Shown: positions 26,683 through 36,078 of the stretch, piece by piece
Position numbering within the stretch: position 1 is the first letter of the stretch
Layout of the letters: every line of letters begins with the position of its first letter
Source: JBBDQZ01 sp040905705
GTDB taxonomy: Bacteria > Bacteroidota > Rhodothermia > Balneolales > Natronogracilivirgulaceae
Direction: 5' to 3'
DNA length: 60,464 nucleotides
Assembly (NCBI GenBank): GCA_040905705.1
Contig: JBBDQZ010000002.1
Span: forward strand, 1 to 60,464
The notes under the pieces: generated by a model
What the model was told of the DNA's origin: nothing
Databases searched by the model: none
Seen by the model: the letters and a program-made list of their open reading frames with translations, nothing else
Made by a program: the position numbers and the translations under genes

Positions 26683-27686
26683 AAATCAGTGTCATCGGCG
26701 CCGGGAGTTGGGGTACGGCACTTTCCATATTACTGGGTGAAAACAGACATGAAGTACGTCTTTGGGCAAGAGAAAAGGAAATTGTCGAGAATATCCGGAA
26801 TTATCATAAAAACGGAATTTATCTGCCTGAAGTAACCTTGCCGGATGCTGTTATCGGTTATTCTGATCTTGAAGGAGCTCTTCTTGATACCGATGTTGTT
26901 GTATTTGCCACGCCATCTCATGCGATCCGGGAGATAGCCGCACGAATCCGGCCTTTACTGAAAGGCAACGAGCGCATTGTATCGGTGGCCAAAGGCATAG
27001 AAATAAATACTTTTCTAACCATGAGCCAGGTACTGGCTGACGTACTCCAGGATGTGATCAGTGATGACCGAATCGGGGTCCTCTCCGGACCCAGTCATGC
27101 TGAAGAGGTCAGCAATCATTTACCTACCACCGTCGTCGCTTCTTCCAACTCTAAGCAAACCGCCCTTTATATCCAGAAACTCTTCATGGCACCAAGCTTC
27201 CGGGTCTACGTGAACCGGGATATCCTTGGTGTGGAAGTTGCCGGAGCTGTAAAAAATGTACTTGCAATCGCCACCGGTATCGCAGATGGAGCTGAGTTAG
27301 GAGACAATGCCAAAGCAGCACTGATTACCAGGGGTTTAACCGAAATGAGACGCCTGGGAATTCAACTGGGCGCTTCGCAGGACACATTTTCCGGACTGGC
27401 CGGTATCGGAGATTTGATCGTAACCAGTACAAGCAGGCACAGTCGGAATAGAAATGTCGGTTATCGCATTGGAAAAGGCGAAAAACTCAACGACATCATT
27501 GCCTCTATGAATATGATTGCGGAAGGGATAAAAACAACAAAATCGGTATATGAGTGGTCCCGATTACTGCAAATCTATATGCCGATCACCGAAAAAGTGT
27601 ATCAGGTACTGTTTAAAAATATATCCCCTGGCGAGGCGGTACACGAACTGATGACACGGGAACCGAAAGACGAAGTCATTTTTTAA
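26679..27686 (+). CDS. gpsA: glycerol-3-phosphate dehydrogenase [NAD(P)+]
   Basis: Reduces dihydroxyacetone phosphate to sn-glycerol 3-phosphate for phospholipids. The 335 residues begin with the Rossmann motif VIGAGSWGTALSILL. They include LSGPSHAEEV near 140, the catalytic Lys in EVAGAVKNVLAIATG near 190, and the signature SGLAGIGDLIVTSTSRHSRNR near 245-265. The start is a GTG overlapping the plsY stop (GTGA). Together plsY and gpsA form a compact phospholipid-precursor pair placed after the lipoate genes. Confidence 0.96.
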   Translation: MKISVIGAGSWGTALSILLGENRHEVRLWAREKEIVENIRNYHKNGIYLPEVTLPDAVIGYSDLEGALLDTDVVVFATPSHAIREIAARIRPLLKGNERIVSVAKGIEINTFLTMSQVLADVLQDVISDDRIGVLSGPSHAEEVSNHLPTTVVASSNSKQTALYIQKLFMAPSFRVYVNRDILGVEVAGAVKNVLAIATGIADGAELGDNAKAALITRGLTEMRRLGIQLGASQDTFSGLAGIGDLIVTSTSRHSRNRNVGYRIGKGEKLNDIIASMNMIAEGIKTTKSVYEWSRLLQIYMPITEKVYQVLFKNISPGEAVHELMTREPKDEVIF

Positions 27687-27757
27687 TAAATTCTTCGTTA
27701 CCATAGAATCCTGACCTTATTGTTCTTTCACAAACTCGAAACAGAGGAGTTTGTATA

Positions 27758-28420
27758 ATGTATCATGAACCCCCTATACCCAGTTCCATGGATTTGCGGG
27801 ATCTGAAAAACCTTATCCGTTCCGGGGAAGGACTCACCCTTGAATTTAAACGAGCCATTTCATCACCAGAAAAAATCGCACGTGAAATTGCCGCTTTTGC
27901 AAATACTCATGGCGGCCACCTCATTATCGGTGTAGATGATAACCACACTATTGTTGGCGTCGAAAGCTATCATGAACAGGATTTCTTTTTGGAACAAGCA
28001 GCGCGTGAGCTTTGCCATCCACCGCTTTCATACCGAATGGAAATTGTCCCCTTTTATGAGAAAGAAATTCTGATTGTCTATATCGATGAGTCGCTCGTCA
28101 AACCGGTCACCGTTCAAAATGGCGAAGGCCGGGTTGCTTATATTCGCATCAAAGATCAGAGTGTGCGAGCCGGGGAAGAGATGACCGATCTGATGATATC
28201 TCAGTCATCTGATACCGGAATTACATTCCAATACGGAATCCATGAACAAAAACTTTTTCGATACCTGAACGAGTATCCAAATATTACCGTCCAGCAGTAC
28301 TCCTCACTGGCGGATATCACACGTACCAGAGCTTCAAAAATACTGGTGAATTTAACCCGTCTGGGCGTACTTAAACTGTTTAAAAAAGACCGGAGAGATT
28401 TCTTTACTTTGTCTCCCTGA
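27758..28420 (+). CDS. AlbA_2 (Schlafen-type) domain protein with C-terminal winged helix
   Basis: The 220-aa protein starts with an AlbA_2 domain, also called the divergent AAA-4/Schlafen domain: GEGLTLEFKRAISSPEKIAREIAAFANTHGG near 24-54, then HLIIGVDDNHTIVGV. The C-terminal 65 residues look like a winged helix-turn-helix (QKLFRYLNEYPNITVQQYSSLADITRTRASKILVNLTRLG). This combination occurs in putative transcription factors and in some defence-linked proteins; function is not established. The start has a good ribosome site (GAGGAG about 9 bases upstream). It is 71 bases after gpsA on the same strand and may be co-transcribed with it. Confidence 0.85.
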   Translation: MYHEPPIPSSMDLRDLKNLIRSGEGLTLEFKRAISSPEKIAREIAAFANTHGGHLIIGVDDNHTIVGVESYHEQDFFLEQAARELCHPPLSYRMEIVPFYEKEILIVYIDESLVKPVTVQNGEGRVAYIRIKDQSVRAGEEMTDLMISQSSDTGITFQYGIHEQKLFRYLNEYPNITVQQYSSLADITRTRASKILVNLTRLGVLKLFKKDRRDFFTLSP

Positions 28421-28701
28421 ACAATCGAATTGGGATATACCCAAACGCATAGATTGTGACTTCCACATTGTGATTGATTACCATCGATTCCAGCTGCCCT
28501 TAATGCAAAGTCAGCATTTATACATGATTGCCCTCTTTTTTTCTAACCGCTCTCCAGTATCTCTTTTTCCTGACTGGATTAAATCTGCAGGAACTTATCA
28601 CTGGTATTTTGACGTTATAAATTCTATATTTAGAATCTGTATAAATAAAGTAGCCCATGACTCCGGATTGATTCAATTAATACCGGAATCGCACAAATAA
28701 A

Positions 28702-29085
28702 ATGGTTGCAAGCTGTATGGATCTCACAAATGAAATCAATACAGGCCGGGAAACAAAAGCTCCTGTAAATCTGACAAAGAGAGCTTGCCGGCAGGTAAAG
28801 AAAATTATTAAAGAAGAACAAATTCCAGAGCAACACAATCTCCGAATCGCAATCAAAGGTGGTGGATGTTCCGGCCTAAGCTACTCCCTCGGGTTTGACC
28901 ATCAGACAGAGGACGACGAAATTTTTTCCATCGAAGGTGTCAATATCATCGTCGACAAACGACATCTCCTCTATCTGAGCGGTATTTCCATTGATTTTTA
29001 TGATGGGTTAGACGCCCGGGGTTTTGTTTTTGACAATCCGAATGCCACCAGTACTTGTGGCTGCGGAACGTCATTCAGTGCCTGA
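28702..29085 (+). CDS. HesB/IscA/ErpA-family iron-sulfur carrier
   Basis: Small A-type Fe-S carrier that takes clusters from an assembly scaffold to target proteins such as the radical SAM enzyme LipA. The 127 residues contain KGGGCSGLSYSL near 52-63 and the C-terminal CGCGTSF, giving the three conserved cysteines of the family (C-x(n)-C-x-C). The first about 20 residues (MVASCMDLTNEIN...) are an extension; an ATG at 28717 is an alternative start. No isc or suf genes are nearby. The M20 gene starts 8 bases after its end. The 281 bases before it (28421-28701) hold no supported gene. Confidence 0.9.
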   Translation: MVASCMDLTNEINTGRETKAPVNLTKRACRQVKKIIKEEQIPEQHNLRIAIKGGGCSGLSYSLGFDHQTEDDEIFSIEGVNIIVDKRHLLYLSGISIDFYDGLDARGFVFDNPNATSTCGCGTSFSA

Positions 29086-29093
29086 ACCTGATT

Positions 29094-30332
29094 ATGGATG
29101 CTTTACTAAAAGCGTTAATTGAAGATTCACGTGGAATTGAAAACGAGCTCATCCATCTAAGGCACACTCTGCACCAGTACCCGGAAATTGGCTGGTCTGA
29201 ATTTCGAACTTCCAAAACCCTTCAAAATCACCTTGTCAATGCCGGTTTACCCACTCCCGAACAAGCGGCCGGTACCGGATTCTATCTGGATATAAAAGGG
29301 AAAAGCGGAGGTCCGATCATCGCTTACCGGGCTGACATCGACGGGTTGCCTATACAGGACCGGAAAGAAAAATTATATGCATCCCGCCGTACCGGTTTTG
29401 GACATCTGTGTGGCCACGATGTTCACAGCACAATAGCTGGTGGAATTGCCCGGCTGCTACACCGGTACCGTAACCGGATGGAAGGATCCGTTCGTATTTT
29501 CTGGCAACCGGCAGAAGAAGTTCTTCCAAGTGGTGCTCCCCGGATGATGAAAGACGGTGTACTTGACAATGTTGAAGCGGTCTACGGGATTCATTGCGAT
29601 CCTACACTTCCCAGTGGCTTGTATTGTGCCCAACCAGGTGCCGAAACCGGGTCATTCGATACGTTTGAGGTGTCTATAGACGCTCTTTCCACCTCACACT
29701 CCGCCCGGCCACATGAAGGAAAGGACACGATCTGGATCGCTCATCAGATCATCCAGCATATGTATCAAATCGTCGGACGAATCACCGATGCACGAAAACC
29801 GGCTGTCATCTCCATTTGCACTTTTCATGCCGGGAACGCTATGAATGTCATACCGCACCATGTCACTTTTGGAGGCACCCTCCGAACAACGAACGAACAA
29901 TTACGACAAAAACTCCGGGAATACATCAAGAAAATGACAGGGGAGATCGGTTCACTGAACGGTGTGGAGACTAAAGTAAAATTTGGAGAAGGTGCACCTG
30001 CAGTGATCAATAACTATCAATTGTTTCGATTTATGCGAACTTTGATCACTTCGGAACTGGGAGATGAGAAGTTCTTCGAAGGAGAACAAAGTCTCGGAGC
30101 TGAAGATTTTGCTCATTATACCCGAAAATACCCGGGTCTGTACTTGCGAGTCGGAACGGCCTGTTCACCTGAAACCTCGTATCCGTTACACAACGCAAAG
30201 TTCGATGTGGATGAACGAATAATCGCCCCCACTGCAGCAATGATGACCTATGCACTTATCCGGCACTTGCGGGACAAGGTGTTGCATGCACGAACCCGGG
30301 TCAGTTCAATCGAACCATTGCTTTCTGAATAA
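29094..30332 (+). CDS. M20 family amidohydrolase
   Basis: Metal-dependent amidohydrolase of 412 aa, of the same family as the enzyme at 17194-18453 but clearly diverged. Start at 29094 (MDALLKALIEDSRG) rather than 29055, which overlaps the IscA-like gene. Visible metal-site parts: AYRADIDGLPI, HLCGHDVH, PAEEVLPSG, GIHCDPTLPSG and a C-terminal LHNAKFDVDE. The dimerisation domain keeps a His in TSHSARPHEGKD. No signal peptide, so cytoplasmic. Its last 32 bases overlap the 3' end of the convergent hslO gene. Substrate unknown. Confidence 0.88.
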   Translation: MDALLKALIEDSRGIENELIHLRHTLHQYPEIGWSEFRTSKTLQNHLVNAGLPTPEQAAGTGFYLDIKGKSGGPIIAYRADIDGLPIQDRKEKLYASRRTGFGHLCGHDVHSTIAGGIARLLHRYRNRMEGSVRIFWQPAEEVLPSGAPRMMKDGVLDNVEAVYGIHCDPTLPSGLYCAQPGAETGSFDTFEVSIDALSTSHSARPHEGKDTIWIAHQIIQHMYQIVGRITDARKPAVISICTFHAGNAMNVIPHHVTFGGTLRTTNEQLRQKLREYIKKMTGEIGSLNGVETKVKFGEGAPAVINNYQLFRFMRTLITSELGDEKFFEGEQSLGAEDFAHYTRKYPGLYLRVGTACSPETSYPLHNAKFDVDERIIAPTAAMMTYALIRHLRDKVLHARTRVSSIEPLLSE

Positions 30333-31197
30333 TTTCTTTCAACTCTTCGGGAGTAATCTCATAGCGTTCTCCACAATAATGGCAAACCAGTTCTTCCGTT
30401 TTGCCTTGCATGGCAAGTAGTTCTTCGGGATTGACCAGAGCCAGTGAATTTTTGAATCGGGCCCTGGAACATCGGCAGAAAAAATCGATCGGATAACGAG
30501 CGAGCTCTTTCACGTCTATATTACCGGAAACCGTTTTCAGCACTTCACCAAGGTATCCCGAAGCAAACTGCTTGCTCAGCAACGGCATAGTGCGGATATT
30601 CTCTTCCAGCTGTTCGGTTTGATCCCGTGTGGCACCGGGCATGGCCTGAACAAGCACGCCACCCGCTTCCGATATCTCACCCTGATCATCCAATCCGACA
30701 TCAATAGACACAGCCGACGGAATTTGTTCCGACTGTAAAAAATAATGAGCCAGATCTTCATTGACATTACCACGAGCCAGCGCAACGGTACCGGTGACTG
30801 GTCGAGCTTTATTATAGAGGATTTTTGAAACACTCAGCACTCCGATACCGATTCCGTCGCCAAGCTTGTCATCATTCAAAAGATCCAGTTCGGCCTCAGG
30901 ATGCACCACATATCCGCGAACTTCACCATGTCCGGTTGCCTCAGTGATAACAGCTCCAATTGGCCCGTTTCCTTCCAATTTGAGCTGTATCCGTTCTTCA
31001 CCCTTAAGATTTGCGGCCATCAATATAGTCCCGGTCAGTGCCCGCCCCAGTAATATCGAAGCAAGAAGTGACAAATTGTGCTTTTTCCGGGCTGTACGTA
31101 CCAGGTTTGTGGTTTTCGCAATGGATATCCGATAGTTCCCATCCCGTGTTACAGCCCTTAAAAGCCGATCTCGATGTAAAAATCGTTGCTTGTACAT
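30301..31197 (-). CDS. hslO: Hsp33 redox-regulated chaperone
   Basis: Holdase chaperone activated when its zinc centre is oxidised. The 298 residues include the substrate-binding domain, with GRALTGTILMAANLKGEERIQLKLEGNGPIG in pieces near 48-78, the GVLVQAMPGATRD region near 180 and the C-terminal redox switch. The switch reads FFCRCS near 238-243 and VCHYCGERY near 271-279, giving the C-x-C and C-x-x-C zinc ligands. It lies downstream of the leucine dehydrogenase gene on the same strand and overlaps the convergent M20 gene by 32 bases. Confidence 0.95.
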   Translation of the reverse strand: MYKQRFLHRDRLLRAVTRDGNYRISIAKTTNLVRTARKKHNLSLLASILLGRALTGTILMAANLKGEERIQLKLEGNGPIGAVITEATGHGEVRGYVVHPEAELDLLNDDKLGDGIGIGVLSVSKILYNKARPVTGTVALARGNVNEDLAHYFLQSEQIPSAVSIDVGLDDQGEISEAGGVLVQAMPGATRDQTEQLEENIRTMPLLSKQFASGYLGEVLKTVSGNIDVKELARYPIDFFCRCSRARFKNSLALVNPEELLAMQGKTEELVCHYCGERYEITPEELKEIIQKAMVRLN

Positions 31198-31294
31198 ATT
31201 TAATTATCGGCTTTAATTATCGGCGCACTTTATTTTCTTCAAATCTTCCGGATAAACGAGGCTGTGAGGCATAAATTGAGTGCCCATTGCCAAT

Positions 31295-32362
31295 CTATGA
31301 AAACCGCAACTCCGCCATCCGGTTGGATGCGACATTTGTAGGAACATGGAGTTCATCGGCAAAGTCGAAAACGCCGGAAATCGTATCATAAATTCTTTTA
31401 ACCTGCTCATAGGCATATTCACGATTATATCCTTCCCGTTCCCCGGATAAATTTATTACCCCGCCGGCGTTAATAACATAGTCCGGAGCATACAAAATTC
31501 CACGATTTTTCAGCATGGATCCATGCACCCATTCATCATCAAGTTGATTATTGGCTGCGCCTGCAACTATGGCACACTTCAGCCGCGGGATAGTATGGTC
31601 ATTCAAAATTCCGCCAAGGGCACAGGGACTGAATATATCCACATTCAGATCGTAAATTTGATCAACATCTACCGAAACAGCGCCGGTTTCATGGACCAGC
31701 TTTTGTTGTTTTTCCGTATCTATATCGCTGATGAAGAGTTCTGCTCCTTCTTTTTGTAGATGGCGGCATAAATGGGTACTTACATGACCCGCACCCTGTA
31801 CACTGATCTTACGGTTCTTTAATGAATCGGATCCGAATATCCTTTTGGCGGATGCCTTCATTCCCATATATACTCCAAGAGCAGTCGCTTCCGATGGGTC
31901 ACCACTGCCACCGAGTTCCGTTGATATTCCTGTAACATACTTCGTCTCCCTCCGGATCCATTCCATATCCCGAACCTCCATACCCACATCCTCAGCAGTA
32001 ATATAGCGTCCGGCCAGGCCTTCTATAAATCGACCAAAGGCTCTAAACAGCAATTCGGTTTTGTCTTCGGCCGGATGACCTATGATTACCGCCTTGCCGC
32101 CACCGTAATTCAATCCCGCAACAGCCGCTTTGTAGGTCATACCACGCGATAGTCGAAAAACATCCTTCAGTGCATCATTCTCTGTAGCATAAGGCCACAT
32201 ACGCACTCCGCCCAGCGCAGGACCCAGTTTTGTGTTGTGAATGGCAATCAGTGCCCGGAGACCTGTGGCCGGATCCGAACAGATAACCAGCTGTTCGTGC
32301 TCCATTTGCTTCATCGTTTCAAATATGGGAAACCCGATATTTTGTTTTTTATCATGCTTCAT
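31295..32362 (-). CDS. leucine (branched-chain/phenylalanine) dehydrogenase
   Basis: NAD-dependent amino acid dehydrogenase of the Glu/Leu/Phe/Val family, 355 aa from the ATG at 32362, which gives the usual N-terminus (FETMKQMEHEQLVICSDP). Seen are LGPALGGVRMWPY, the catalytic-Lys segment GLNYGGGKAVI, AEDVGMEVRDMEWI, and the NAD fold starting VQGAGHVSTHLCRHL followed by an Asp (FISDID) typical of NAD preference. The frame upstream to 32425 is probably not translated. It catalyses reversible oxidative deamination of leucine and related amino acids and complements the NADP glutamate dehydrogenase near the right end. Substrate preference within the family cannot be settled by eye. Confidence 0.9.
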   Translation of the reverse strand: MKHDKKQNIGFPIFETMKQMEHEQLVICSDPATGLRALIAIHNTKLGPALGGVRMWPYATENDALKDVFRLSRGMTYKAAVAGLNYGGGKAVIIGHPAEDKTELLFRAFGRFIEGLAGRYITAEDVGMEVRDMEWIRRETKYVTGISTELGGSGDPSEATALGVYMGMKASAKRIFGSDSLKNRKISVQGAGHVSTHLCRHLQKEGAELFISDIDTEKQQKLVHETGAVSVDVDQIYDLNVDIFSPCALGGILNDHTIPRLKCAIVAGAANNQLDDEWVHGSMLKNRGILYAPDYVINAGGVINLSGEREGYNREYAYEQVKRIYDTISGVFDFADELHVPTNVASNRMAELRFS

Positions 32363-32456
32363 TTTCGGGAATGTCTTCTCCGGGAGTTTTTTCTGTAATG
32401 TTGTGTTCTTGCATCCACTTGCCACTTTTCATTCAGAGGGTTCCCTGTACCGGTGG

Positions 32457-33629
32457 TTATTTCTTAGAAACCGTTTTTTTAGGCCCAATAGAATAAGATA
32501 TATACTCACAAGGAATTGAACCATTCATAACATTAAAAATTTTTCCATGCTTCATAGGCATACTATTCTTGAAAACGGGATCGGGAGTAATAAAATATGC
32601 CTTGTAGCCCCTGGCTTTATAGCGAAGCACTCGTCCAAGCTCCTCATACATTTTACGTAATTGATCCTTTTCACCGATGTGCTCACCATACGGAAGGTTG
32701 GAGATAATCACGCCATTTCCATCGGGAATCCATATTTTTTCAAAAGGTTTCTCGGCAAGCTGAACATTATGAGTTAATCTTGCCGCTTTCACATTCTGTT
32801 TACATATACGGATCGCAGCCGGGTCCTGATCACTGCCATAGATCCAGTCTACATCACGACGCTCCATCTTCCTGGCTTCCTGAATCAGCCTCTTCCAAAG
32901 TGTTTCCCTGAAATGCGGCCAGCGCCGAATTCCAAAGTCTTCATTTAGCAATGCAGGTGCCCTCATTTTTGCTTTCATCGCCGCCTCAATTATGATCGTC
33001 CCCGACCCGCACATCGGATCGACAAAGGGCGTTTGAGGGTCCCACATACTGAGTGCAATAAGCCCGGCTGCCAGCACTTCATTGATTACGGCTTTTCCGG
33101 ATTGTTGCCGGTATCCGCGCTTGTTCATACTGCGGCCTGAAGCATCCAGGCCAATATGTGCTGTACCATCCTGCGAGATATGCAGATTAATGCGCACATC
33201 CGGGTCTTTCGGATGCACATTCGGACGCATATCGTACTGTTCACGAAACCAGTCCACAATCGCATCTTTCGTTTTCTGTGCCAGAAAAACAGAATGATTC
33301 ATCTCCGGATGGAAGGAAACAACATCCACCGCAATAGTATGTTTCAAAGTGATATAGTTGCGCCATTCGATAGTCTTTACCCATGTATACAACTCATCTT
33401 CATTTTTAATTTTGTTTTCCTGTAATCGCACCAATACTCTCAGGGCAATTCGGGAGTGAATCAGAATCGTGTACAGTGTCTCATCATTTGCGATACACGA
33501 AACACCCCGATTACCGACATAGACATCCCTTGCTTTCAACTCACGCAACTCTTCCGCCAGGACCTCTTCCAGCCCCATCAGGGTCTTGACAAACAGGGAA
33601 TTATCGGTTGATGCATTAAGAGACATCAT
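32457..33629 (-). CDS. THUMP-domain class I RNA methyltransferase (RlmL/YpsC-like)
   Basis: Probable 23S rRNA N2-guanine methyltransferase related to the N-terminal half of RlmL and to YpsC/TrmN. The 390 residues begin with a THUMP domain (FVKTLMGLEEVLAEELREL at about 13-31, GVSCIANDETLYTILIHSRIALRVLVRL in pieces near 43-70). A Rossmann methyltransferase domain follows: LIALSMWDPQTPFVDPMCGSGTIIIEAA near 190-217 is the SAM motif I, with NLPYGEHIG near 315 as the N-L/P-P-Y catalytic motif IV. The C-terminal methyltransferase half of RlmL is absent, as in the shorter subfamily. It is first of a minus-strand run with leucine dehydrogenase and hslO. Confidence 0.88.
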   Translation of the reverse strand: MMSLNASTDNSLFVKTLMGLEEVLAEELRELKARDVYVGNRGVSCIANDETLYTILIHSRIALRVLVRLQENKIKNEDELYTWVKTIEWRNYITLKHTIAVDVVSFHPEMNHSVFLAQKTKDAIVDWFREQYDMRPNVHPKDPDVRINLHISQDGTAHIGLDASGRSMNKRGYRQQSGKAVINEVLAAGLIALSMWDPQTPFVDPMCGSGTIIIEAAMKAKMRAPALLNEDFGIRRWPHFRETLWKRLIQEARKMERRDVDWIYGSDQDPAAIRICKQNVKAARLTHNVQLAEKPFEKIWIPDGNGVIISNLPYGEHIGEKDQLRKMYEELGRVLRYKARGYKAYFITPDPVFKNSMPMKHGKIFNVMNGSIPCEYISYSIGPKKTVSKK

Positions 33630-34034
33630 TATCGGATGCTGTAAAAACAGTAAACAGACTAAGCAGAGAAGAATTCAAAAACTGGCAGCGGCAGCAAATA
33701 TACACATTTTTTTGTACGTGAAGCAGGGAAAATAAGCGCAAACCGGACCTCACTCGTAATATGTTTCCAATTCACTTTTTCGTACATTGAAACCATAGTG
33801 ACACCGATTCTGTAAAAAAGAATTTTCAGTAATAACGGTTATACTGTAAACCGCAATGACAGGTACATTGCCAACACTGATATAGCCGATTTTCAGCAAA
33901 TCCTATATACTTGTGAGACAGGTGATAATTACCCGTTTATTGCGATTAATATAAGGATGCATCTGCACCTTGTGGTTTGTTGGCCTGGCCGCCATAAACC
34001 TTTTCATGATTAATAATACAAGACACAAACCATT
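33630..34034. other. 405-base divergent intergenic region
   Basis: Nothing recognisable between the divergent methyltransferase gene and recJ. Moderate AT content, no repeat or strong hairpin found. Confidence 0.4.
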
Positions 34035-35795
34035 ATGTCATTCCGTTGGAACTATGTCCAACCGGATCACGAGGAAGCTGTATCCAGGCTTCAGCAAGAA
34101 CTTGGTGTTCCTGCATCTATTGCACGCCTCCTGGTTATCCGGGGAATACAAACTTTTGATGATGCGCGACTTTTCTTCCGACCATCTTTAGAACAATTAC
34201 ATGATCCCTTTTTAATGAAGGGGGTAGATACGGGATCCAACCGCCTTGCGGAAGCTATTCGTACAAACGAAAAGGTGGTAATCTACGGCGATTACGATGT
34301 GGACGGAACCACAGCAACCGCTATCATGTATACCTTTCTGAAAAGGTTCGGCGTCAACGTTCAATATTATATTCCACACCGTTTTAAAGAAGGATACGGT
34401 ATCGGCACAGACGGTATCGATTTTGCAAATAAGGAACAGGCGACCCTGATCGTTTCGGTCGATTGTGGAATCACGGCTGTCATGGAGACCGAATATGCCC
34501 GGGGAAAGGGCATTGATTTGATTATTTGTGATCATCACAACGCCGGAGAACAAATCCCTGATGCCGTGGCGGTGCTTGATCCCAAACAGCCGGAATGCAG
34601 ATATCCTTTCAAAGGGCTGTCCGGTGCAGGCGTCGGTTTCAAGCTGATTCAGGCTACATTAGTCAAGCTTGGACTCGCGCCCGAAGTGGCGCATCCGTAT
34701 CTCGATTTCGTTGCCATTTCCATCGCTTCGGATATCGTTCCTATCATCGATGAAAACCGGATCCTGATGTGTGAAGGGCTCAAATTGATTAATACCCGGC
34801 CACGTACGGGGATCAAAGCATTGCTGGATCGTATTCAACTCCGCTCATCCAACATTACTACCACACAAATTGTCTTTTCGCTCGGCCCGCGTATCAATGC
34901 GGCCGGACGTATGGGCGATGCCGCTGTGGCCGTTGCCCTGTTGATATCCGAAACCGAAACAGAAGCCCGAAATTTTGCAGACAAACTGGAGAACATCAAC
35001 TTTTTGCGTCGCGACACCGATACAAAAACCATGGAAGAAGCGGTTCAGCAACTGGACAGGCAAATGGATGTCGAAGATCGATCCTGCCTGATTCTGCACG
35101 ATCCCGAATGGCATCTCGGAGTCATCGGTATTGTTGCATCCCGCCTGGTTGACCTGTACTGCCGGCCTGCAATTATGCTCAGTACGGTAGACGGGATGAT
35201 CAAGGGATCTGCCCGAAGTATCAACGGATTCAATATATACGATGCGCTGAAAAAATGCGATGATTTACTGGTTCAATTCGGTGGTCATAAATATGCGGCA
35301 GGATTGACCATTGCCGAAGACCAGCTCGAAAATTTTATCCACAGGTTTCAGGAGATTACCGGTGGAATGCTGTCCCAACAAGATTTCGACCCCGAACTTC
35401 CTATTGATGCCGAATTGCCATTTTCAGAGATCACCCCTCGTTTCTGGAAACTGCTGAAACAATTCGAACCCTTCGGACCCAACAATCTCAAACCGGTTTT
35501 TGTAAGCAAAAATGTAACAGTCAGCGGCCGGCCGGCCATTGTAGGACAAGGCCATCTGAAAATGCGGATCTCACAAAATGGTGGTTCTCCTATGGAAGCG
35601 ATCGGTTTCAATATGCACAATTTTGCCGATCCCTTGCGTGATGCCGGATCCGATCCGGTAGATATTGCCTACGCACTCGAGGAAAACACCTGGAATAACC
35701 GTACCCACCTGCAGTTACGGCTGAAGGATATTCACATTGGCGGCAAGCGGGTTACCCTTCCTGAAAAAAAAGGCACCCCGGTTTCTTCAAAGTGA
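34035..35795 (+). CDS. recJ: single-stranded-DNA-specific exonuclease RecJ
   Basis: 5'-3' exonuclease of the DHH phosphoesterase superfamily, acting in recombination and mismatch repair. The 586 residues have motif I VVIYGDYDVDGTTATA near 77-92, a VSVDCGIT segment near 140, the DHH motif in IICDHHNAGEQIPDA near 160-174, and the ISIASDIVPI segment near 231. The DHHA1 glycine-rich motif VQFGGHKYAAGLTI is near 415, followed by a C-terminal OB-fold. Start: MSFRWNYVQPDHEEAV fits the family. The tRNA-Phe gene follows about 110 bases later. Confidence 0.95.
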   Translation: MSFRWNYVQPDHEEAVSRLQQELGVPASIARLLVIRGIQTFDDARLFFRPSLEQLHDPFLMKGVDTGSNRLAEAIRTNEKVVIYGDYDVDGTTATAIMYTFLKRFGVNVQYYIPHRFKEGYGIGTDGIDFANKEQATLIVSVDCGITAVMETEYARGKGIDLIICDHHNAGEQIPDAVAVLDPKQPECRYPFKGLSGAGVGFKLIQATLVKLGLAPEVAHPYLDFVAISIASDIVPIIDENRILMCEGLKLINTRPRTGIKALLDRIQLRSSNITTTQIVFSLGPRINAAGRMGDAAVAVALLISETETEARNFADKLENINFLRRDTDTKTMEEAVQQLDRQMDVEDRSCLILHDPEWHLGVIGIVASRLVDLYCRPAIMLSTVDGMIKGSARSINGFNIYDALKKCDDLLVQFGGHKYAAGLTIAEDQLENFIHRFQEITGGMLSQQDFDPELPIDAELPFSEITPRFWKLLKQFEPFGPNNLKPVFVSKNVTVSGRPAIVGQGHLKMRISQNGGSPMEAIGFNMHNFADPLRDAGSDPVDIAYALEENTWNNRTHLQLRLKDIHIGGKRVTLPEKKGTPVSSK

Positions 35796-35903
35796 AAAAG
35801 CGCGTATATTTGAGTCCTGATTTGGCATTTTGTACTGTCACGGCCTGGAACCCCGGAGGGTATCTGGCCAAGCCGGAATTCCGGAGTTCCATTTTCGATA
35901 AGA

Positions 35904-35976
35904 GGGACTGTAGCTCAGTCGGTAGAGCAATGGACTGAAAATCCATGTGTCGGCGGTTCGATTCCGCCCGGTCCCA
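35904..35976 (+). tRNA. tRNA-Phe (GAA)
   Basis: A 73-nt cloverleaf. The acceptor arm GGGACTG (35904-35910) pairs with CGGTCCC (35969-35975). The D-arm is GCTC...GAGC, the anticodon stem ATGGA/TCCAT encloses the loop CTGAAAA with anticodon GAA, and the T-arm GGCGG-TTCGATT-CCGCC is standard. The discriminator base is A; CCA is not encoded (ACGA follows). A strong hairpin starts 2 bases after the gene. Confidence 0.97.
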
Positions 35977-35977
35977 C

Positions 35978-36011
35978 GAAACAGCAATGCCTCGCAGGGC
36001 ACTGCTGTTTC
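35978..36011 (+). terminator. hairpin immediately after tRNA-Phe
   Basis: GAAACAGCA (35978-35986) pairs with TGCTGTTTC (36003-36011), and the inner TGCC with GGCA: a 13-bp stem with one mismatch and a small TCGCAG loop. Its place right after the tRNA suits a terminator or a 3'-processing signal; no T-run follows. It also lies downstream of the convergent porin gene (ends 36079), so it may act from both sides. Confidence 0.55.
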
Positions 36012-36078
36012 ATATCTGGCGTGTGGTAGCGGTATCTCCGGGGGATACCAGGCACTGGTTTTCCCTTCTGTTGATCTT

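Noticed and set aside
28470..28700. 76-codon frame before the IscA-like gene
   Set aside because: Runs up to the next gene without a ribosome site; the sequence has no protein-like pattern.
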